Source: Yersinia bercovieri ATCC 43970 (lineage in GTDB: Bacteria; Pseudomonadota; Gammaproteobacteria; Enterobacterales; Enterobacteriaceae). Taken from it: 64,000 nucleotides of DNA. Under the pieces are notes generated by a model. That model was not told the origin of the DNA. It ran no database searches and saw only the letters and a program-made list of their open reading frames with translations. The stretch is from NCBI RefSeq assembly GCF_013282745.1, contig NZ_CP054044.1, positions 3,968,001-4,032,000 of the forward strand. The letters run 5' to 3'. The translations under genes were made by a program, and so were the position numbers. Below, piece after piece: positions 50,069-61,339 of this stretch; within the stretch, counting starts at the first letter, position 1, and every line of letters starts with the position of its first letter.

Positions 50069-51835
50069 ATGACCCAAACCTTTATTCCCGGCAAAGATGC
50101 CGCGCTGGAAGACTCCATCTCCCGTTTTCAGCAAAAACTGAGTGACCTCGGCTTTAATATCGAAGAAGCCTCTTGGCTCAACCCGGTTCCTCACGTTTGG
50201 TCGGTACATATCCGCGACCGCGACTGCCCGCTGTGCTTTACCAATGGCAAAGGTGCCAGCAAGAAAGCGGCACTGGCTTCGGCCTTGGGTGAATATTTCG
50301 AGCGCTTATCCACCAACTATTTCTTCGCGGATTTCTATCTGGGCAGAGCCATTGCCGAGGGCGATTTCGTTCATTATCCGAATGAAAAGTGGTTCCCAAT
50401 CCCTGAGGATGATCTGCTGCCGGAAGGTATTCTGGATGAGCGCCTGCTGGCGTTTTACGACCCTGAACAGGAGTTGGTCGCCAGTGATCTGGTGGATTTG
50501 CAGTCCGGTAATGTCAAACGCGGTATCTGCTCGCTGCCATTCACCCGCCAGTCAGATTTAGAAACCGTCTATATTCCGATGAATATTATCGGCAACCTGT
50601 ATGTTTCAAACGGCATGTCTGCGGGGAATACCGCCAACGAAGCCCGCGTGCAGGCGCTGTCGGAAGTCTTTGAGCGCTATGTGAAAAACCGCATTATCGC
50701 GGAATCCATTAGCTTGCCAGAGATCCCGACAGAGGTGTTAAATCGCTATCCGGGGGTGGTGGAAGCTATCGCCAAACTGGAAGAGGAGGGTTTCCCGATC
50801 CTCTCTTACGATGCTTCTTTAGGTGGCGCGTACCCGGTTATCTGTGTGGTGCTGTTTAACCCATCAAATGGCACCTGTTTTGCTTCCTTCGGCGCCCACC
50901 CAGACTTTGGTGTTGCACTGGAACGTACAGTGACTGAGCTATTGCAGGGCCGTAGCCTGAAAGATCTGGATGTCTTTACAGCACCGACCTTTGATGATGA
51001 AGAGGTGGCTGAGCATACCAACCTAGAAACTCACTTTATCGATTCAAGCGGCTTAATCAGCTGGGATATGTTTAAAGAGGATGCCGACTATCCGTTTGTC
51101 GACTGGAGCTTTAAAGGCAGCACGGAAGAGGAGTTCGCCACCTTGATGGCCATCTTCAATCAAGAAGATGCTGAAGTGTACATTGCTGACTACGAACATT
51201 TAGGTGTTTACGCCTGCCGCATTCTGGTGCCGGGAATGTCTGATATTTACCCTGCCGAAGACCTGCTGATGGCGAACAACACCATGGGCGTGCATCTGCG
51301 TGACACCTTACTGGCCCTGCCAGACAGTGATTGGCAACCCGCGCAGTATCTGGAACTGATCCAACAACTTGATGATGAGGGGCTGGACGACTTCGCCCGT
51401 GTGCGCGAACTGCTGGGTATCGCCACCGGTAAAGATAACGGCTGGTATACCTTGCGGGTGGGTGAACTGAAATCCATGCTGGCATTAGCGGGCGGCGATC
51501 TGGAGCAAGGGCTAATTTGGCTGGAGTGGACGCAAGATTTTAACTCTTCGGTCTTTACGGCAAAACAGGCCAACTATTACCGTTGTCTGCAAACCTTGCT
51601 GCTGCTGACTCAAGAGCCTGATCGTGAACCGATGCAGTACCACAGCGCATTTGTGAAGATGTATGGCCAGGAAGCGGTAGAGGCTGCTTCTGCGGCATTA
51701 GCGGGTGAGGAGCGCTTCAACGGCCTGTTTAGTGTCGATGAAGATCTGAAAGCATTACCTGCACATCAGGCGCTGCTCGGTGCTTATGCCAAGTTACAAG
51801 CCGCTAAACGCCGCTACTGGGCTAAAGGCGAGTAA
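50069..51835 (+). CDS. ycaO: YcaO, ribosomal protein S12 beta-methylthiolation accessory factor
   Basis: 588 residues from MTQTFIPGKDAAL, the E. coli start; a GTG nine bases upstream would add three residues. The YcaO domain (about 60-400), which in the superfamily uses ATP to phosphorylate a backbone amide, is followed by a C-terminal helical/TPR-like part. Conserved EYFERLSTNYFF, EALSEVFERYVKNRI-type ATP-binding block near 210-230 and the C-terminal PAEDLLMANN region. In E. coli YcaO assists RimO in methylthiolating Asp88 of S12. No precursor peptide or cyclodehydratase partner nearby, so a RiPP role is unlikely. Divergent from ansB. Confidence 0.95.
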   Translation: MTQTFIPGKDAALEDSISRFQQKLSDLGFNIEEASWLNPVPHVWSVHIRDRDCPLCFTNGKGASKKAALASALGEYFERLSTNYFFADFYLGRAIAEGDFVHYPNEKWFPIPEDDLLPEGILDERLLAFYDPEQELVASDLVDLQSGNVKRGICSLPFTRQSDLETVYIPMNIIGNLYVSNGMSAGNTANEARVQALSEVFERYVKNRIIAESISLPEIPTEVLNRYPGVVEAIAKLEEEGFPILSYDASLGGAYPVICVVLFNPSNGTCFASFGAHPDFGVALERTVTELLQGRSLKDLDVFTAPTFDDEEVAEHTNLETHFIDSSGLISWDMFKEDADYPFVDWSFKGSTEEEFATLMAIFNQEDAEVYIADYEHLGVYACRILVPGMSDIYPAEDLLMANNTMGVHLRDTLLALPDSDWQPAQYLELIQQLDDEGLDDFARVRELLGIATGKDNGWYTLRVGELKSMLALAGGDLEQGLIWLEWTQDFNSSVFTAKQANYYRCLQTLLLLTQEPDREPMQYHSAFVKMYGQEAVEAASAALAGEERFNGLFSVDEDLKALPAHQALLGAYAKLQAAKRRYWAKGE

Positions 51836-52267
51836 GCTCTTTACCCTCTCCCGTGGATCAATTAGCCATCTGCGGGAGAGGTTATCTTCGAGATCCTCGC
51901 CTATTTATTACTGCAATTATTCCTAACGAAAATAAATAGCCATCACTGAACTCCAACAATTGTTTTTGTCATAAAAAAACGTTATTTTCTGACGCCGCTT
52001 ATGTGGAAAAACAGCACTATTAAACAAACATTATTTGCCAGCGAGATAAAGTAGGCAGAGAGGTGAATAAATAGTTAATTTTTCATGATCGATAATAATA
52101 AAAACAGCTACAAATACCGCTTTTAGTTAACCTTCTCAACGGCTTCAAAACAGTCCAATCAAAATTATTTGTAAAACTTAAAATATTTTTTTATGTTTAA
52201 AATCATAAAGTTAACCTTATTAAGCGTACAATTTGTAATGATTTAGCCCTAACTAAACTCGCGCAAT

Positions 52268-52281
52268 ATGATCCATATCAA
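52268..52281 (+). promoter_or_regulatory. FNR-binding site of focA-pflB
   Basis: ATGATCCATATCAA matches the FNR consensus TTGAT-N4-ATCAA at all but the first base. Its centre is 41.5 bp from a start site expected at about 52316, the class II activation spacing. Confidence 0.65.
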
Positions 52282-52300
52282 TTTTCACGCTATACTGCTT

Positions 52301-52309
52301 TGCTAGTAT
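52301..52309 (+). promoter_or_regulatory. Extended -10 element of the focA promoter
   Basis: TGCTAGTAT (TG-N-TAGTAT) gives an extended -10 and puts transcription start near 52316, correctly spaced from the FNR site. The GTG start of focA follows about 30 bases later. Confidence 0.5.
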
Positions 52310-52346
52310 CTCGTTGTGCTTTATTAACCCTAAAAAGAGAGTTAGT

Positions 52347-53204
52347 GTGAAAGCTGACAACCCCTTCGATGCATTATTACCTGCGGCAATGGCTAAAGTA
52401 GCTGAAGATGCCGGTGTCTATAAAGCCACCAAGCATCCGCTGAAAACTTTTTATTTAGCGATTACTGCTGGTGTGTTTATTTCAATTGCGTTTGTTTTTT
52501 ATATCACAGCAACTACCGGTACTGCGGGCGTGCCTTTCGGCTTTGCCAAGTTGGTTGGTGGTATTTGTTTCTCCTTGGGGCTAATGTTAGTGGTGGTGTG
52601 TGGTGGTGACCTTTTCACCTCTACTGTATTAACCACTGTCGCCAAAGCCAGTGGCCGTATTACCTGGCGTCAACTTGGCTGTAACTGGGTTAATGTCTAT
52701 ATTGGGAACTTGTGCGGAGCACTGTTCTTCGTCGCGCTTATCTGGTTCGCCGGCCAATATACTGTGGCAAATGGTCAATGGGGGCTGAATGTCCTGCAAA
52801 CAGCTGACCACAAACTACACCATACTTTTATTGAAGCAGTCTGTTTGGGGATTTTGGCTAACTTAATGGTTTGCCTGGCGGTTTGGATGAGTTACTCCGG
52901 CCGTACCATAATGGACAAAATGTTCGCGATGATCTTACCGGTGGGCATGTTTGTTGCCAGCGGCTTTGAGCATAGCATCGCCAATATGTTTATGATTCCT
53001 ATGGGTATCGTGATTAAAAACTTCGCGACGCCTGAGTTTTGGCAATCCATAGGAGCAGCACCAGAGCAATTTGCTAACCTAACTGTAAGTCACTTTGTTA
53101 TTGATAACCTGATTCCAGTCACCATCGGCAACATCATTGGTGGCGGTTTGTTGGTTGGTTTGACTTACTGGGTAATTTATCTGCGCGGTGACCAGCAACA
53201 CTAA
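52347..53204 (+). CDS. focA: FocA, formate channel
   Basis: 285 residues from a GTG start ([20 protein letters not shown]), the same N-terminus and length as E. coli FocA; upstream in-frame codons are leader. Formate/nitrite transporter family: six membrane helices, pentamer in the inner membrane. The gating threonine in DLFTSTV near 90 and the conserved histidine in [16 protein letters not shown] near 209 are present. Exports formate made by PflB in mixed-acid fermentation and re-imports it at low pH. GAGAG before GTG. 52 bases separate it from pflB; one operon. Confidence 0.97.
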   Translation: MKADNPFDALLPAAMAKVAEDAGVYKATKHPLKTFYLAITAGVFISIAFVFYITATTGTAGVPFGFAKLVGGICFSLGLMLVVVCGGDLFTSTVLTTVAKASGRITWRQLGCNWVNVYIGNLCGALFFVALIWFAGQYTVANGQWGLNVLQTADHKLHHTFIEAVCLGILANLMVCLAVWMSYSGRTIMDKMFAMILPVGMFVASGFEHSIANMFMIPMGIVIKNFATPEFWQSIGAAPEQFANLTVSHFVIDNLIPVTIGNIIGGGLLVGLTYWVIYLRGDQQH

Positions 53205-53256
53205 GTGTGGCCGCACACGGTTTTCGAAGAAATTCACATTAAAAGGTAGATGCATT

Positions 53257-55539
53257 ATGACCGAACTTAATGAAAAATTGGCCAAAGCATGGCAAGGCTT
53301 TACCCAGGGTGACTGGCAGAACGAAGTAAACGTTCGTGACTTCATCCAGAAGAACTACACCCCTTATGAAGGCGACGAATCCTTCCTTGCCGGCTCTACC
53401 GAAGCAACCGACAAGCTGTGGGCGCAAGTCATGGAAGGCATCAAACTGGAAAACCGCACTCATGCGCCAGTTGATTTCGATACCGACGTTGTGGCGACCA
53501 TCACCTCTCATGATGCTGGCTATATCAACAAAGATCTGGAAACCATCGTTGGTTTGCAGACTGAAAAACCATTAAAACGTGCCCTGATCCCATTCGGCGG
53601 CATCAAAATGGTAGAAGGCTCTTGCAAAGTTTACGGTCGTGAACTTGACCCGCAACTGAAAAAAGTCTTCACCGATTACCGCAAAACGCACAACCAAGGT
53701 GTGTTTGACGTCTACACCAAAGATATCCTGAACTGCCGTAAATCAGGTGTACTGACCGGTTTACCCGATGCCTATGGCCGTGGCCGTATCATTGGTGACT
53801 ACCGTCGTGTAGCCGTTTACGGTATCGACTACCTGATGAAAGACAAACTGGCTCAGTTCAACTCTTTGCAAGATGATCTGGAGAACGGTAAAGACCTGGA
53901 GATGACTATCCAGCTGCGCGAAGAGATTGCTGAACAGCATCGTGCTCTGGCTCAGATCAAAGAGATGGCAGCTAAATATGGTTGCGATATCTCAGGTCCA
54001 GCGACTAACGCTAAAGAAGCAGTACAGTGGACTTACTTCGGCTACCTGGCTGCGGTTAAATCGCAAAACGGTGCTGCAATGTCCTTCGGTCGTGTTTCTA
54101 CTTTCCTTGACGTTTACATCGAACGTGACATGAAAGCGGGCAAACTGACTGAAATCGAAGCGCAAGAACTGATTGACCATTTGGTTATGAAACTGCGTAT
54201 GGTTCGCTTCCTGCGTACCCCTGAGTATGATGAGCTGTTCTCTGGTGACCCAATTTGGGCCACTGAATCACTGGCAGGTATGGGCGTTGATGGCCGTACT
54301 CTGGTGACCAAAACCAGCTTCCGCTTCTTGAACACCCTGTACACCATGGGGCCGTCTCCAGAGCCGAACATGACCATTCTGTGGTCTGAAAAACTGCCAC
54401 TGAACTTCAAAAAATACGCAGCTAAAGTCTCTATCGATACTTCATCTGTACAGTATGAAAATGATGATCTGATGCGCCCTGACTTCAACAACGATGACTA
54501 TGCTATCGCTTGTTGTGTTAGCCCGATGATTGTCGGTAAGCAAATGCAGTTCTTCGGTGCCCGTGCTAACCTGGCGAAAACCATGTTGTACGCAATCAAC
54601 GGCGGCGTTGACGAAAAAATGAAGATCCAGGTTGGCCCGAAAGAAGCGCCAATGATGGATGAAGTGCTGGACTATGACAAAGTCATGGAACGCATGGATC
54701 ACTTTATGGATTGGCTGGCTAAACAATACGTTACCTCGCTGAACATCATTCACTACATGCACGACAAATACAGCTATGAAGCTGCATTGATGGCACTGCA
54801 TGACCGTGATGTTTATCGCACTATGGCGTGTGGTATTGCAGGTCTGTCTGTTGCTGCTGACTCCCTCTCTGCTATCAAATATGCCAAAGTAAGCACCATT
54901 CGTGATGCTGATGGCTTGGCTATCGACTTCAATATCGAAGGCGAATATCCACAGTTTGGTAACAACGACTCACGCGTTGATGACATCGCATGTGATCTGG
55001 TTGAGCGCTTCATGAAGAAAATTCAGAAGCTGCGTACTTACCGTGGTGCGGTTGCAACTCAATCCGTGCTGACCATTACCTCTAACGTGGTTTATGGTAA
55101 GAAAACCGGTAACACTCCAGATGGCCGCCGCGCCGGTGCTCCATTCGGTCCTGGTGCTAACCCAATGCATGGCCGTGATCAGAAAGGTGCGGTTGCCTCT
55201 CTGACCTCAGTGGCCAAACTGCCGTTTGCTTACGCTAAAGATGGTATCTCTTACACCTTCTCTATCGTGCCAAACGCACTGGGTAAAGACGACGAAGTGC
55301 GTAAAGCTAACCTGGCGGGTCTGATGGATGGTTACTTCCATCACGAAGCGTCCATCGAAGGTGGTCAACACCTGAACGTGAACGTCATGAACCGTGAAAT
55401 GCTGTTAGATGCGATGGAAAACCCGGAAAAATATCCGCAGTTGACTATCCGTGTATCAGGTTACGCTGTTCGTTTTAACTCGCTGACTAAAGAACAGCAG
55501 CAAGATGTAATTACACGTACATTCACTCAGTCAATATAA
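53257..55539 (+). CDS. pflB: PflB, pyruvate formate-lyase
   Basis: 760 residues, exactly the E. coli length, from [12 protein letters not shown] with AAAGGT eight bases upstream; the longer open frame would run back into focA. Glycyl-radical enzyme converting pyruvate and CoA to acetyl-CoA and formate under anoxia. Active-site cysteines in [10 protein letters not shown] (418-419 by E. coli numbering) and the glycyl radical in RVSGYAVRF near 734. Homodimer, cytosolic; destroyed by oxygen at the radical glycine. Codon use is strongly biased as in a highly expressed gene. The activase pflA follows. Confidence 0.99.
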   Translation: MTELNEKLAKAWQGFTQGDWQNEVNVRDFIQKNYTPYEGDESFLAGSTEATDKLWAQVMEGIKLENRTHAPVDFDTDVVATITSHDAGYINKDLETIVGLQTEKPLKRALIPFGGIKMVEGSCKVYGRELDPQLKKVFTDYRKTHNQGVFDVYTKDILNCRKSGVLTGLPDAYGRGRIIGDYRRVAVYGIDYLMKDKLAQFNSLQDDLENGKDLEMTIQLREEIAEQHRALAQIKEMAAKYGCDISGPATNAKEAVQWTYFGYLAAVKSQNGAAMSFGRVSTFLDVYIERDMKAGKLTEIEAQELIDHLVMKLRMVRFLRTPEYDELFSGDPIWATESLAGMGVDGRTLVTKTSFRFLNTLYTMGPSPEPNMTILWSEKLPLNFKKYAAKVSIDTSSVQYENDDLMRPDFNNDDYAIACCVSPMIVGKQMQFFGARANLAKTMLYAINGGVDEKMKIQVGPKEAPMMDEVLDYDKVMERMDHFMDWLAKQYVTSLNIIHYMHDKYSYEAALMALHDRDVYRTMACGIAGLSVAADSLSAIKYAKVSTIRDADGLAIDFNIEGEYPQFGNNDSRVDDIACDLVERFMKKIQKLRTYRGAVATQSVLTITSNVVYGKKTGNTPDGRRAGAPFGPGANPMHGRDQKGAVASLTSVAKLPFAYAKDGISYTFSIVPNALGKDDEVRKANLAGLMDGYFHHEASIEGGQHLNVNVMNREMLLDAMENPEKYPQLTIRVSGYAVRFNSLTKEQQQDVITRTFTQSI

Positions 55540-55564
55540 GTTCTAACTAAAATAGATTAGACTA

Positions 55565-55594
55565 AAAGGCTCCACCTTTGTGGGGCCTTTATTT
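55565..55594 (+). terminator. Terminator between pflB and pflA
   Basis: AAAGGCTCCAC-CTTT-GTGGGGCCTTT with a T-rich tail, 26 bases after the pflB stop. It should lower pflA expression relative to pflB, as activase is needed in small amounts. Confidence 0.8.
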
Positions 55595-55617
55595 ATTCAG
55601 TATTGGAGTAACCTGCA

Positions 55618-56358
55618 ATGTCCGTACTTGGCCGCATTCACTCATTCGAATCCTGTGGCACCGTTGACGGCCCTGGGATCCGATTTATCGTATTCTTCCA
55701 AGGCTGCTTGATGCGCTGCCTGTATTGCCATAACCGTGATACCTGGGACACCCATGGCGGTAAAGAAGTTACCGTTGAAGAGTTGGTCAAAGAAGCCGTC
55801 ACTTATCGTCACTTTATGAATGCTTCTGGCGGTGGCGTGACCGCCTCCGGTGGCGAAGCTATCCTACAGGCTGAATTCGTGCGCGACTGGTTCCGCGCCT
55901 GCCACGAAGAGGGTATTCACACCTGTCTGGACACCAACGGCTTTGTGCGCCGTTATGACCCCGTCATTGATGAGTTACTTGATGCCACCGATCTCGTGAT
56001 GCTGGATCTGAAACAGATGGATGACAGCGTGCATCAAAATCTGGTTGGTGTCTCCAATCATCGCACTCTGGAGTTTGCCCGCTATCTGGCAAAACGTAAC
56101 CAGAAAACCTGGATCCGCTATGTGGTGGTGCCGGGCTGGTCGGATGATGATAAATCAGCACATATGTTGGGTGAGTTTACCCAGAATATGACCAATATCG
56201 AGAAGATCGAACTGCTGCCTTACCATGAGTTGGGTAAGCATAAATGGATTGCCATGGGCGAAGAGTACAAATTAGATGGGGTCAAACCCCCTACTGCGGA
56301 GATTATGGACCGCGTGAAAGGTATTCTGGAAAGCTATGGTCACAAAGTAATCTACTGA
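55618..56358 (+). CDS. pflA: PflA, pyruvate formate-lyase activating enzyme
   Basis: 246 residues. Radical SAM enzyme with the CxxxCxxC iron-sulfur motif in [11 protein letters not shown] near 30-38 and the GGE motif in TASGGEAIL near 78. Generates the glycyl radical on PflB anaerobically. GGAGTAACCTGCAATG supplies a good ribosome site. Starts 78 bases after pflB, past a stem-loop; a strong terminator follows. Confidence 0.98.
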   Translation: MSVLGRIHSFESCGTVDGPGIRFIVFFQGCLMRCLYCHNRDTWDTHGGKEVTVEELVKEAVTYRHFMNASGGGVTASGGEAILQAEFVRDWFRACHEEGIHTCLDTNGFVRRYDPVIDELLDATDLVMLDLKQMDDSVHQNLVGVSNHRTLEFARYLAKRNQKTWIRYVVVPGWSDDDKSAHMLGEFTQNMTNIEKIELLPYHELGKHKWIAMGEEYKLDGVKPPTAEIMDRVKGILESYGHKVIY

Positions 56359-56390
56359 TAATCGCCAGCCAATAATCAGAGACTCAATCA

Positions 56391-56430
56391 ATGCCGCCAT
56401 GTTGGATACCCAACTGGCGGCATTTTTTTG
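56391..56430 (+). terminator. Rho-independent terminator of pflA
   Basis: ATGCCGCCA...TGGCGGCAT, with an inner GTTGG/CCAAC pair, followed by seven Ts. Ends the focA-pflB-pflA unit before the convergent ycaD. Confidence 0.95.
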
Positions 56431-56434
56431 GTGA

Positions 56435-57583
56435 CTAGACTGCCGCGTACGGTGTTTGCTGCTGATCAGGTTTGCGCAGTAACATCATCAAATACACCAA
56501 CGCCACACCCGCAATCATGATAAACAGTAAATTGTCTGAATAGCGTTGCATCAGCAATGAAGTCATGGTCGGGCCGGTCAGACTGCCGATAGTATAGCTC
56601 ATCAGCAGTGCCTGATTCATCGCCACTAACTCATCGGCACTGGCTTTTTCGCATGCCCACGCCATCGCCACTGGATAGAGGGTAAAACCAGCGCAGCCCA
56701 AAATAAAGAGTGCGGGAGCCAAAGCGTAATTGCCCAGAATGGCCACACTACCAAGGATCACCACAAATACTTGAATGCGCAGCACCAGCAAGCGACCATA
56801 GCGATCAGCCATTTTGCCAATCGGCCACTGACCGATAATCCCTGAACTGACCAGTAATGCCATCCACCATCCCACACTGGCATCACTCATCCCTTGATGG
56901 GATAAATACAACGGCAGCAACCCATAGAGCGAGCCTAAGAGTACACCTGAGATAATACAGCCATTGATGCCCAGACGCGCGCTACGGCGCTTGAGCATCG
57001 GCCAAACTGCAATATGGGAGGCGTCACTACCCTCCTGATGTGAGAAGTGAGCAAACAACAGCGGCAACATCGCGGTAATCACCAATGCACTGACCCAAGG
57101 GATGACATTCAGCAGTTGTGTCGACACCACGCCTAGCAGCAGTTGCCCGGTGACAGTCCCAAGATAGTAAACCATCATGTAGGCCGCCAACAGTTGCCCG
57201 CGATTGGTTAAGGTGCCACTGCGCAGTAACGCACTCTCAACAATGACCCAAATCAGCGCGCAGGCCACGCCAGCAAAGAAGCGCCACCCCAGCCAACTCC
57301 AAAAATCGACAGAAAGCATTAATCCGCAAGTCGCCAGCGCAAACAAAATGCAGGAGTAGTGGTAGCTGCGATTAAAGCCGAGCCGTTGGATCAATCGCCC
57401 GGCAATCAAGGTCCCGACCAGATTCCCGGTAAAATAGGATGAACTCACCATCCCCACTTGCCAGGTCGGCAACTGTTGATGGGATAACCATAGGGGAACC
57501 AATGTATTTAACACCGCGATAGAGATAGTAAACAGCAAAAGCCCACAGAGCAGAAGCAGCACCGGGCGAGAGTATGCGGACAT
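56435..57583 (-). CDS. ycaD: YcaD, MFS-family transporter
   Basis: 382 residues with twelve predicted membrane helices and the MFS loop motif [16 protein letters not shown] near 60-75, repeated as [13 protein letters not shown] in the second half. Homologue of E. coli YcaD, an uncharacterised putative exporter of the MFS; substrate unknown. Inner membrane. Monocistronic; E. coli has it in the same position next to pflA. Confidence 0.92.
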   Translation of the reverse strand: MSAYSRPVLLLLCGLLLFTISIAVLNTLVPLWLSHQQLPTWQVGMVSSSYFTGNLVGTLIAGRLIQRLGFNRSYHYSCILFALATCGLMLSVDFWSWLGWRFFAGVACALIWVIVESALLRSGTLTNRGQLLAAYMMVYYLGTVTGQLLLGVVSTQLLNVIPWVSALVITAMLPLLFAHFSHQEGSDASHIAVWPMLKRRSARLGINGCIISGVLLGSLYGLLPLYLSHQGMSDASVGWWMALLVSSGIIGQWPIGKMADRYGRLLVLRIQVFVVILGSVAILGNYALAPALFILGCAGFTLYPVAMAWACEKASADELVAMNQALLMSYTIGSLTGPTMTSLLMQRYSDNLLFIMIAGVALVYLMMLLRKPDQQQTPYAAV

Positions 57584-57730
57584 AGTAAGAGAGAAGCCGT
57601 CGGGACGATGAAAGTGAGCGCATCATGCCACTGGCGATAAAAAAGTCAATTCCCTCTCAGGTGGGGATAGCACGATATGTTGGTTCGTTTTTGTCAGCAG
57701 TGAGTTGGCGATATTCGATCGGTACACCTA

Positions 57731-57756
57731 AAAAGAAAAAGCGCCCGTAGGCGCTT
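57731..57756 (-). terminator. Rho-independent terminator of serS
   Basis: On the minus strand AAGCGCC-TACG-GGCGCTT then TTTCTTTTT, about 60 bases after the serS stop. Confidence 0.9.
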
Positions 57757-57818
57757 GATCAATACTGAGGATAAATCGCGGCTATTTTGTTCACCCACAA
57801 TTTATTAATCCGTATTTT

Positions 57819-59201
<1,383 letters not shown>

Positions 59202-59206
59202 TTAAC

Positions 59207-59262
59207 GCGGTAAGCGACGTAAACCGCCACTTACCAAGTGGTTATAGCGTTAACCTTACCGC
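59207..59262 (-). terminator. Candidate terminator between rarA and serS
   Basis: Outer arms GCGGTAAG (59207-59214) and CTTACCGC (59255-59262) enclose a second small stem, CCACTT/AAGTGG. On the minus strand the structure is followed by GTTAAATTTTTC, so it may end or attenuate rarA transcription. Confidence 0.5.
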
Positions 59263-59272
59263 AACGACAGGG

Positions 59273-60616
59273 CTAGCGGTAGCGTTTTATCGGGCTATTT
59301 TGATCCTGCTCAGCCAACCATGCCAGCTTTTCACCGATTTTCCCTTCCAGACCTCGGGATGACGGAGAATAGTAGCGTGTAGCGGCCATTTCTGGCGGGA
59401 AATAGTTCTCACCCGCAGCATAAGCATGTTGCTCATCATGGGCATATCGGTATTCAGCCCCCAGCCCCATCTCTTTCATCAGTTTGGTTGGCGCATTACG
59501 CAGATGCTCTGGAACATCAAAATCAGGTTTATCGCGAGCATCCTGCATCGCTGCTTTAAACGCGGTATAAACAGCATTACTCTTCGGCGCACAGGCCAAA
59601 TAAACAATCGCCTGAGCAATCGCCCGCTCACCTTCTGCTGGCCCTACTCGGGTAAAACAGTCCCAAGCTGAAATTGCCACTTGCATGGCGCGTGGGTCTG
59701 CGTTACCCACATCTTCTGACGCAATCGCCAGCAGACGCCGGGCGACATAAAGCGGATCACCACCAGCGGTGATAATTCGGGCATACCAGTACAGCGCCGC
59801 ATCTGGGGCTGAACCACGAATAGACTTATGCACTACCGAAATCAAATCGTAATAGCGGTCGCCTTTATTATCAAAGCGAGCGCTTCGTTCGCCAGAGACC
59901 TCTTTTAGCAAATCAGGGGTGAGCACACGTACCCCGTTGGCATCTATTTCTGCCATATCTGCCATCATTTCGAGGCTATTCAAGGCACGACGCGCATCCC
60001 CCCCCACTAATTCAGACATCATGCGGCGGGTTTCATCGGGCAGTTTGATATTCTGCCCACCATAGCCACGCTGAGAGTCAGACATCGCCTGATCAATCAC
60101 TTTTTCGATATCTGCGGCAGTTAATGATTTCAGCAAGTAGACGCGTGCACGGGAGAGCAGTGCCGAGTTCAACTCAAACGAAGGATTTTCAGTGGTGGCG
60201 CCGATAAAGGTGATCGTGCCATCTTCAATATGCGGTAAAAATGCATCCTGCTGGCTTTTATTGAAGCGATGAACCTCATCGACAAACAATATTGTGCGCC
60301 GCCCAGCATCACGATTTTGCCGCGCTCGCTCAATAGCTTCGCGGATCTCTTTAATACCAGAGGTCACCGCAGAGATACGCTCAACATCCGCCTGACCGTA
60401 GCGGCCAATAATCTCTGCTAACGTGGTTTTGCCGGTCCCCGGCGGCCCCCAGAGGATCATCGAGTGTAACTGCCCCGCGACTATTGCCCGCGGTAGCGGT
60501 TTACCCGCTGCCAGCAGATGCTGCTGACCAATATATTGATCCAACGTCAAAGGCCGCATCCGCGCGGCCAGTGGCTGAAACTCATTTTGGGAAAAATCGA
60601 GGGACATATTACTCAC
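59273..60616 (-). CDS. rarA: RarA (MgsA), replication-associated AAA+ ATPase
   Basis: 447 residues, same as E. coli. AAA+ clamp-loader-like protein: Walker [15 protein letters not shown] near 55-68, Walker [19 protein letters not shown] near 108-125, sensor 1 [12 protein letters not shown], then a C-terminal tetramerisation domain. Acts at stalled forks and is related to eukaryotic WRNIP1. Lies eight bases downstream of lolA, so probably lolA-rarA are one transcript, as in E. coli. Confidence 0.98.
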   Translation of the reverse strand: MSNMSLDFSQNEFQPLAARMRPLTLDQYIGQQHLLAAGKPLPRAIVAGQLHSMILWGPPGTGKTTLAEIIGRYGQADVERISAVTSGIKEIREAIERARQNRDAGRRTILFVDEVHRFNKSQQDAFLPHIEDGTITFIGATTENPSFELNSALLSRARVYLLKSLTAADIEKVIDQAMSDSQRGYGGQNIKLPDETRRMMSELVGGDARRALNSLEMMADMAEIDANGVRVLTPDLLKEVSGERSARFDNKGDRYYDLISVVHKSIRGSAPDAALYWYARIITAGGDPLYVARRLLAIASEDVGNADPRAMQVAISAWDCFTRVGPAEGERAIAQAIVYLACAPKSNAVYTAFKAAMQDARDKPDFDVPEHLRNAPTKLMKEMGLGAEYRYAHDEQHAYAAGENYFPPEMAATRYYSPSSRGLEGKIGEKLAWLAEQDQNSPIKRYR

Positions 60617-60623
60617 TCAAACC

Positions 60624-61235
60624 TCACTGCCGCTGGTCGTCCAGCGTCACACCTTTTGGTAGGGTAAATTTAAACTTGCTGGCATCCGCTGAGCTATTTT
60701 GTTGCCCCTTCAGGGTATACGCGCTGCGCTGCCCATCTTGCTCAACTGCAGCAAAGCTTTTAATGGTGCCTGTTGGGGTAACTGTTATTGTAAATTGCTT
60801 CAGATTGCCGCTGGCATTTTTTGGCGTCAACTCAAAGTCATCGCCTTTTTGCTTAACATTGTACTGCTTCCAGTCATCTGGGTTGTTGCGAGTAATCAGC
60901 ATGAAAGGTGTGTTGCCGGTGGCATTTTTCAGCCAGGTCGCAGTAGCTTGTTCAACAAAGGGGTTGTAGAACCACAGTGTCTCACCATCGGAAATCAGCA
61001 CACTCTCATCCGGTGAGGTCATATGCCAGTTAAACAGATTAGGGCGTTTTACCCATAGCTCACCCTCGCCTTCTTGCACCGCAGCCCCTTCAGAGCTGGT
61101 GACTTTCTGCGAGAAATTAGCATGGAAACTGTTCACCTTGCTCAGGCGACCTTGCAGATCAGTGCTGGCATCCGCCAAGACTGAGGTTGAAATTAAGCCA
61201 GATAACAGACAGCACGCAACAAGCAGTTTTTTCAT
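60624..61235 (-). CDS. lolA: LolA, periplasmic lipoprotein carrier
   Basis: 203 residues from [13 protein letters not shown]; signal peptide cleaved after VLA near residue 21, mature protein starting [10 protein letters not shown] as in E. coli. The open frame runs 66 bases further up without support. Incomplete beta-barrel that takes lipoproteins released by LolCDE and hands them to LolB. Between ftsK and rarA on the same strand. Confidence 0.98.
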   Translation of the reverse strand: MKKLLVACCLLSGLISTSVLADASTDLQGRLSKVNSFHANFSQKVTSSEGAAVQEGEGELWVKRPNLFNWHMTSPDESVLISDGETLWFYNPFVEQATATWLKNATGNTPFMLITRNNPDDWKQYNVKQKGDDFELTPKNASGNLKQFTITVTPTGTIKSFAAVEQDGQRSAYTLKGQQNSSADASKFKFTLPKGVTLDDQRQ

Positions 61236-61291
61236 TATTCTAAATACCTTATAAAATTCTCTGATAAATACGGGTGATGCTTCTTGGCATA

Positions 61292-61310
61292 AGGGCCGCA
61301 AAGCGGCCCT
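61292..61310 (-). other. Stem-loop between ftsK and lolA
   Basis: AGGGCCGC-AAA-GCGGCCCT: eight-base perfect stem, 30 bases after the ftsK stop. No T run on the minus strand; a partial terminator or an mRNA stem. Confidence 0.45.
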
Positions 61311-61339
61311 GTCTAGGTTAACAGCCTCAGAACAAAAGA

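Larger units (their letters stand above)
51836..52346. other. Upstream regulatory region of focA-pflB
   Basis: About 510 bp, very AT-rich and without a gene. It holds an FNR site and extended -10 promoter close to focA. Further up, AGTTAACCTT occurs twice (near 52126 and 52210), each followed by an imperfect TCAA/TTAA half, which may be ArcA-type sites. E. coli focA-pflB is driven by several FNR/ArcA promoters spread over a similar region. Confidence 0.55.

Noticed and set aside
50060..51835. YcaO as part of a peptide natural-product (RiPP) cluster
   Set aside because: YcaO enzymes can make azoline peptides, but there is no precursor peptide, partner protein or exporter next to it, and the protein matches E. 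coli YcaO along its length, the S12 methylthiolation factor.
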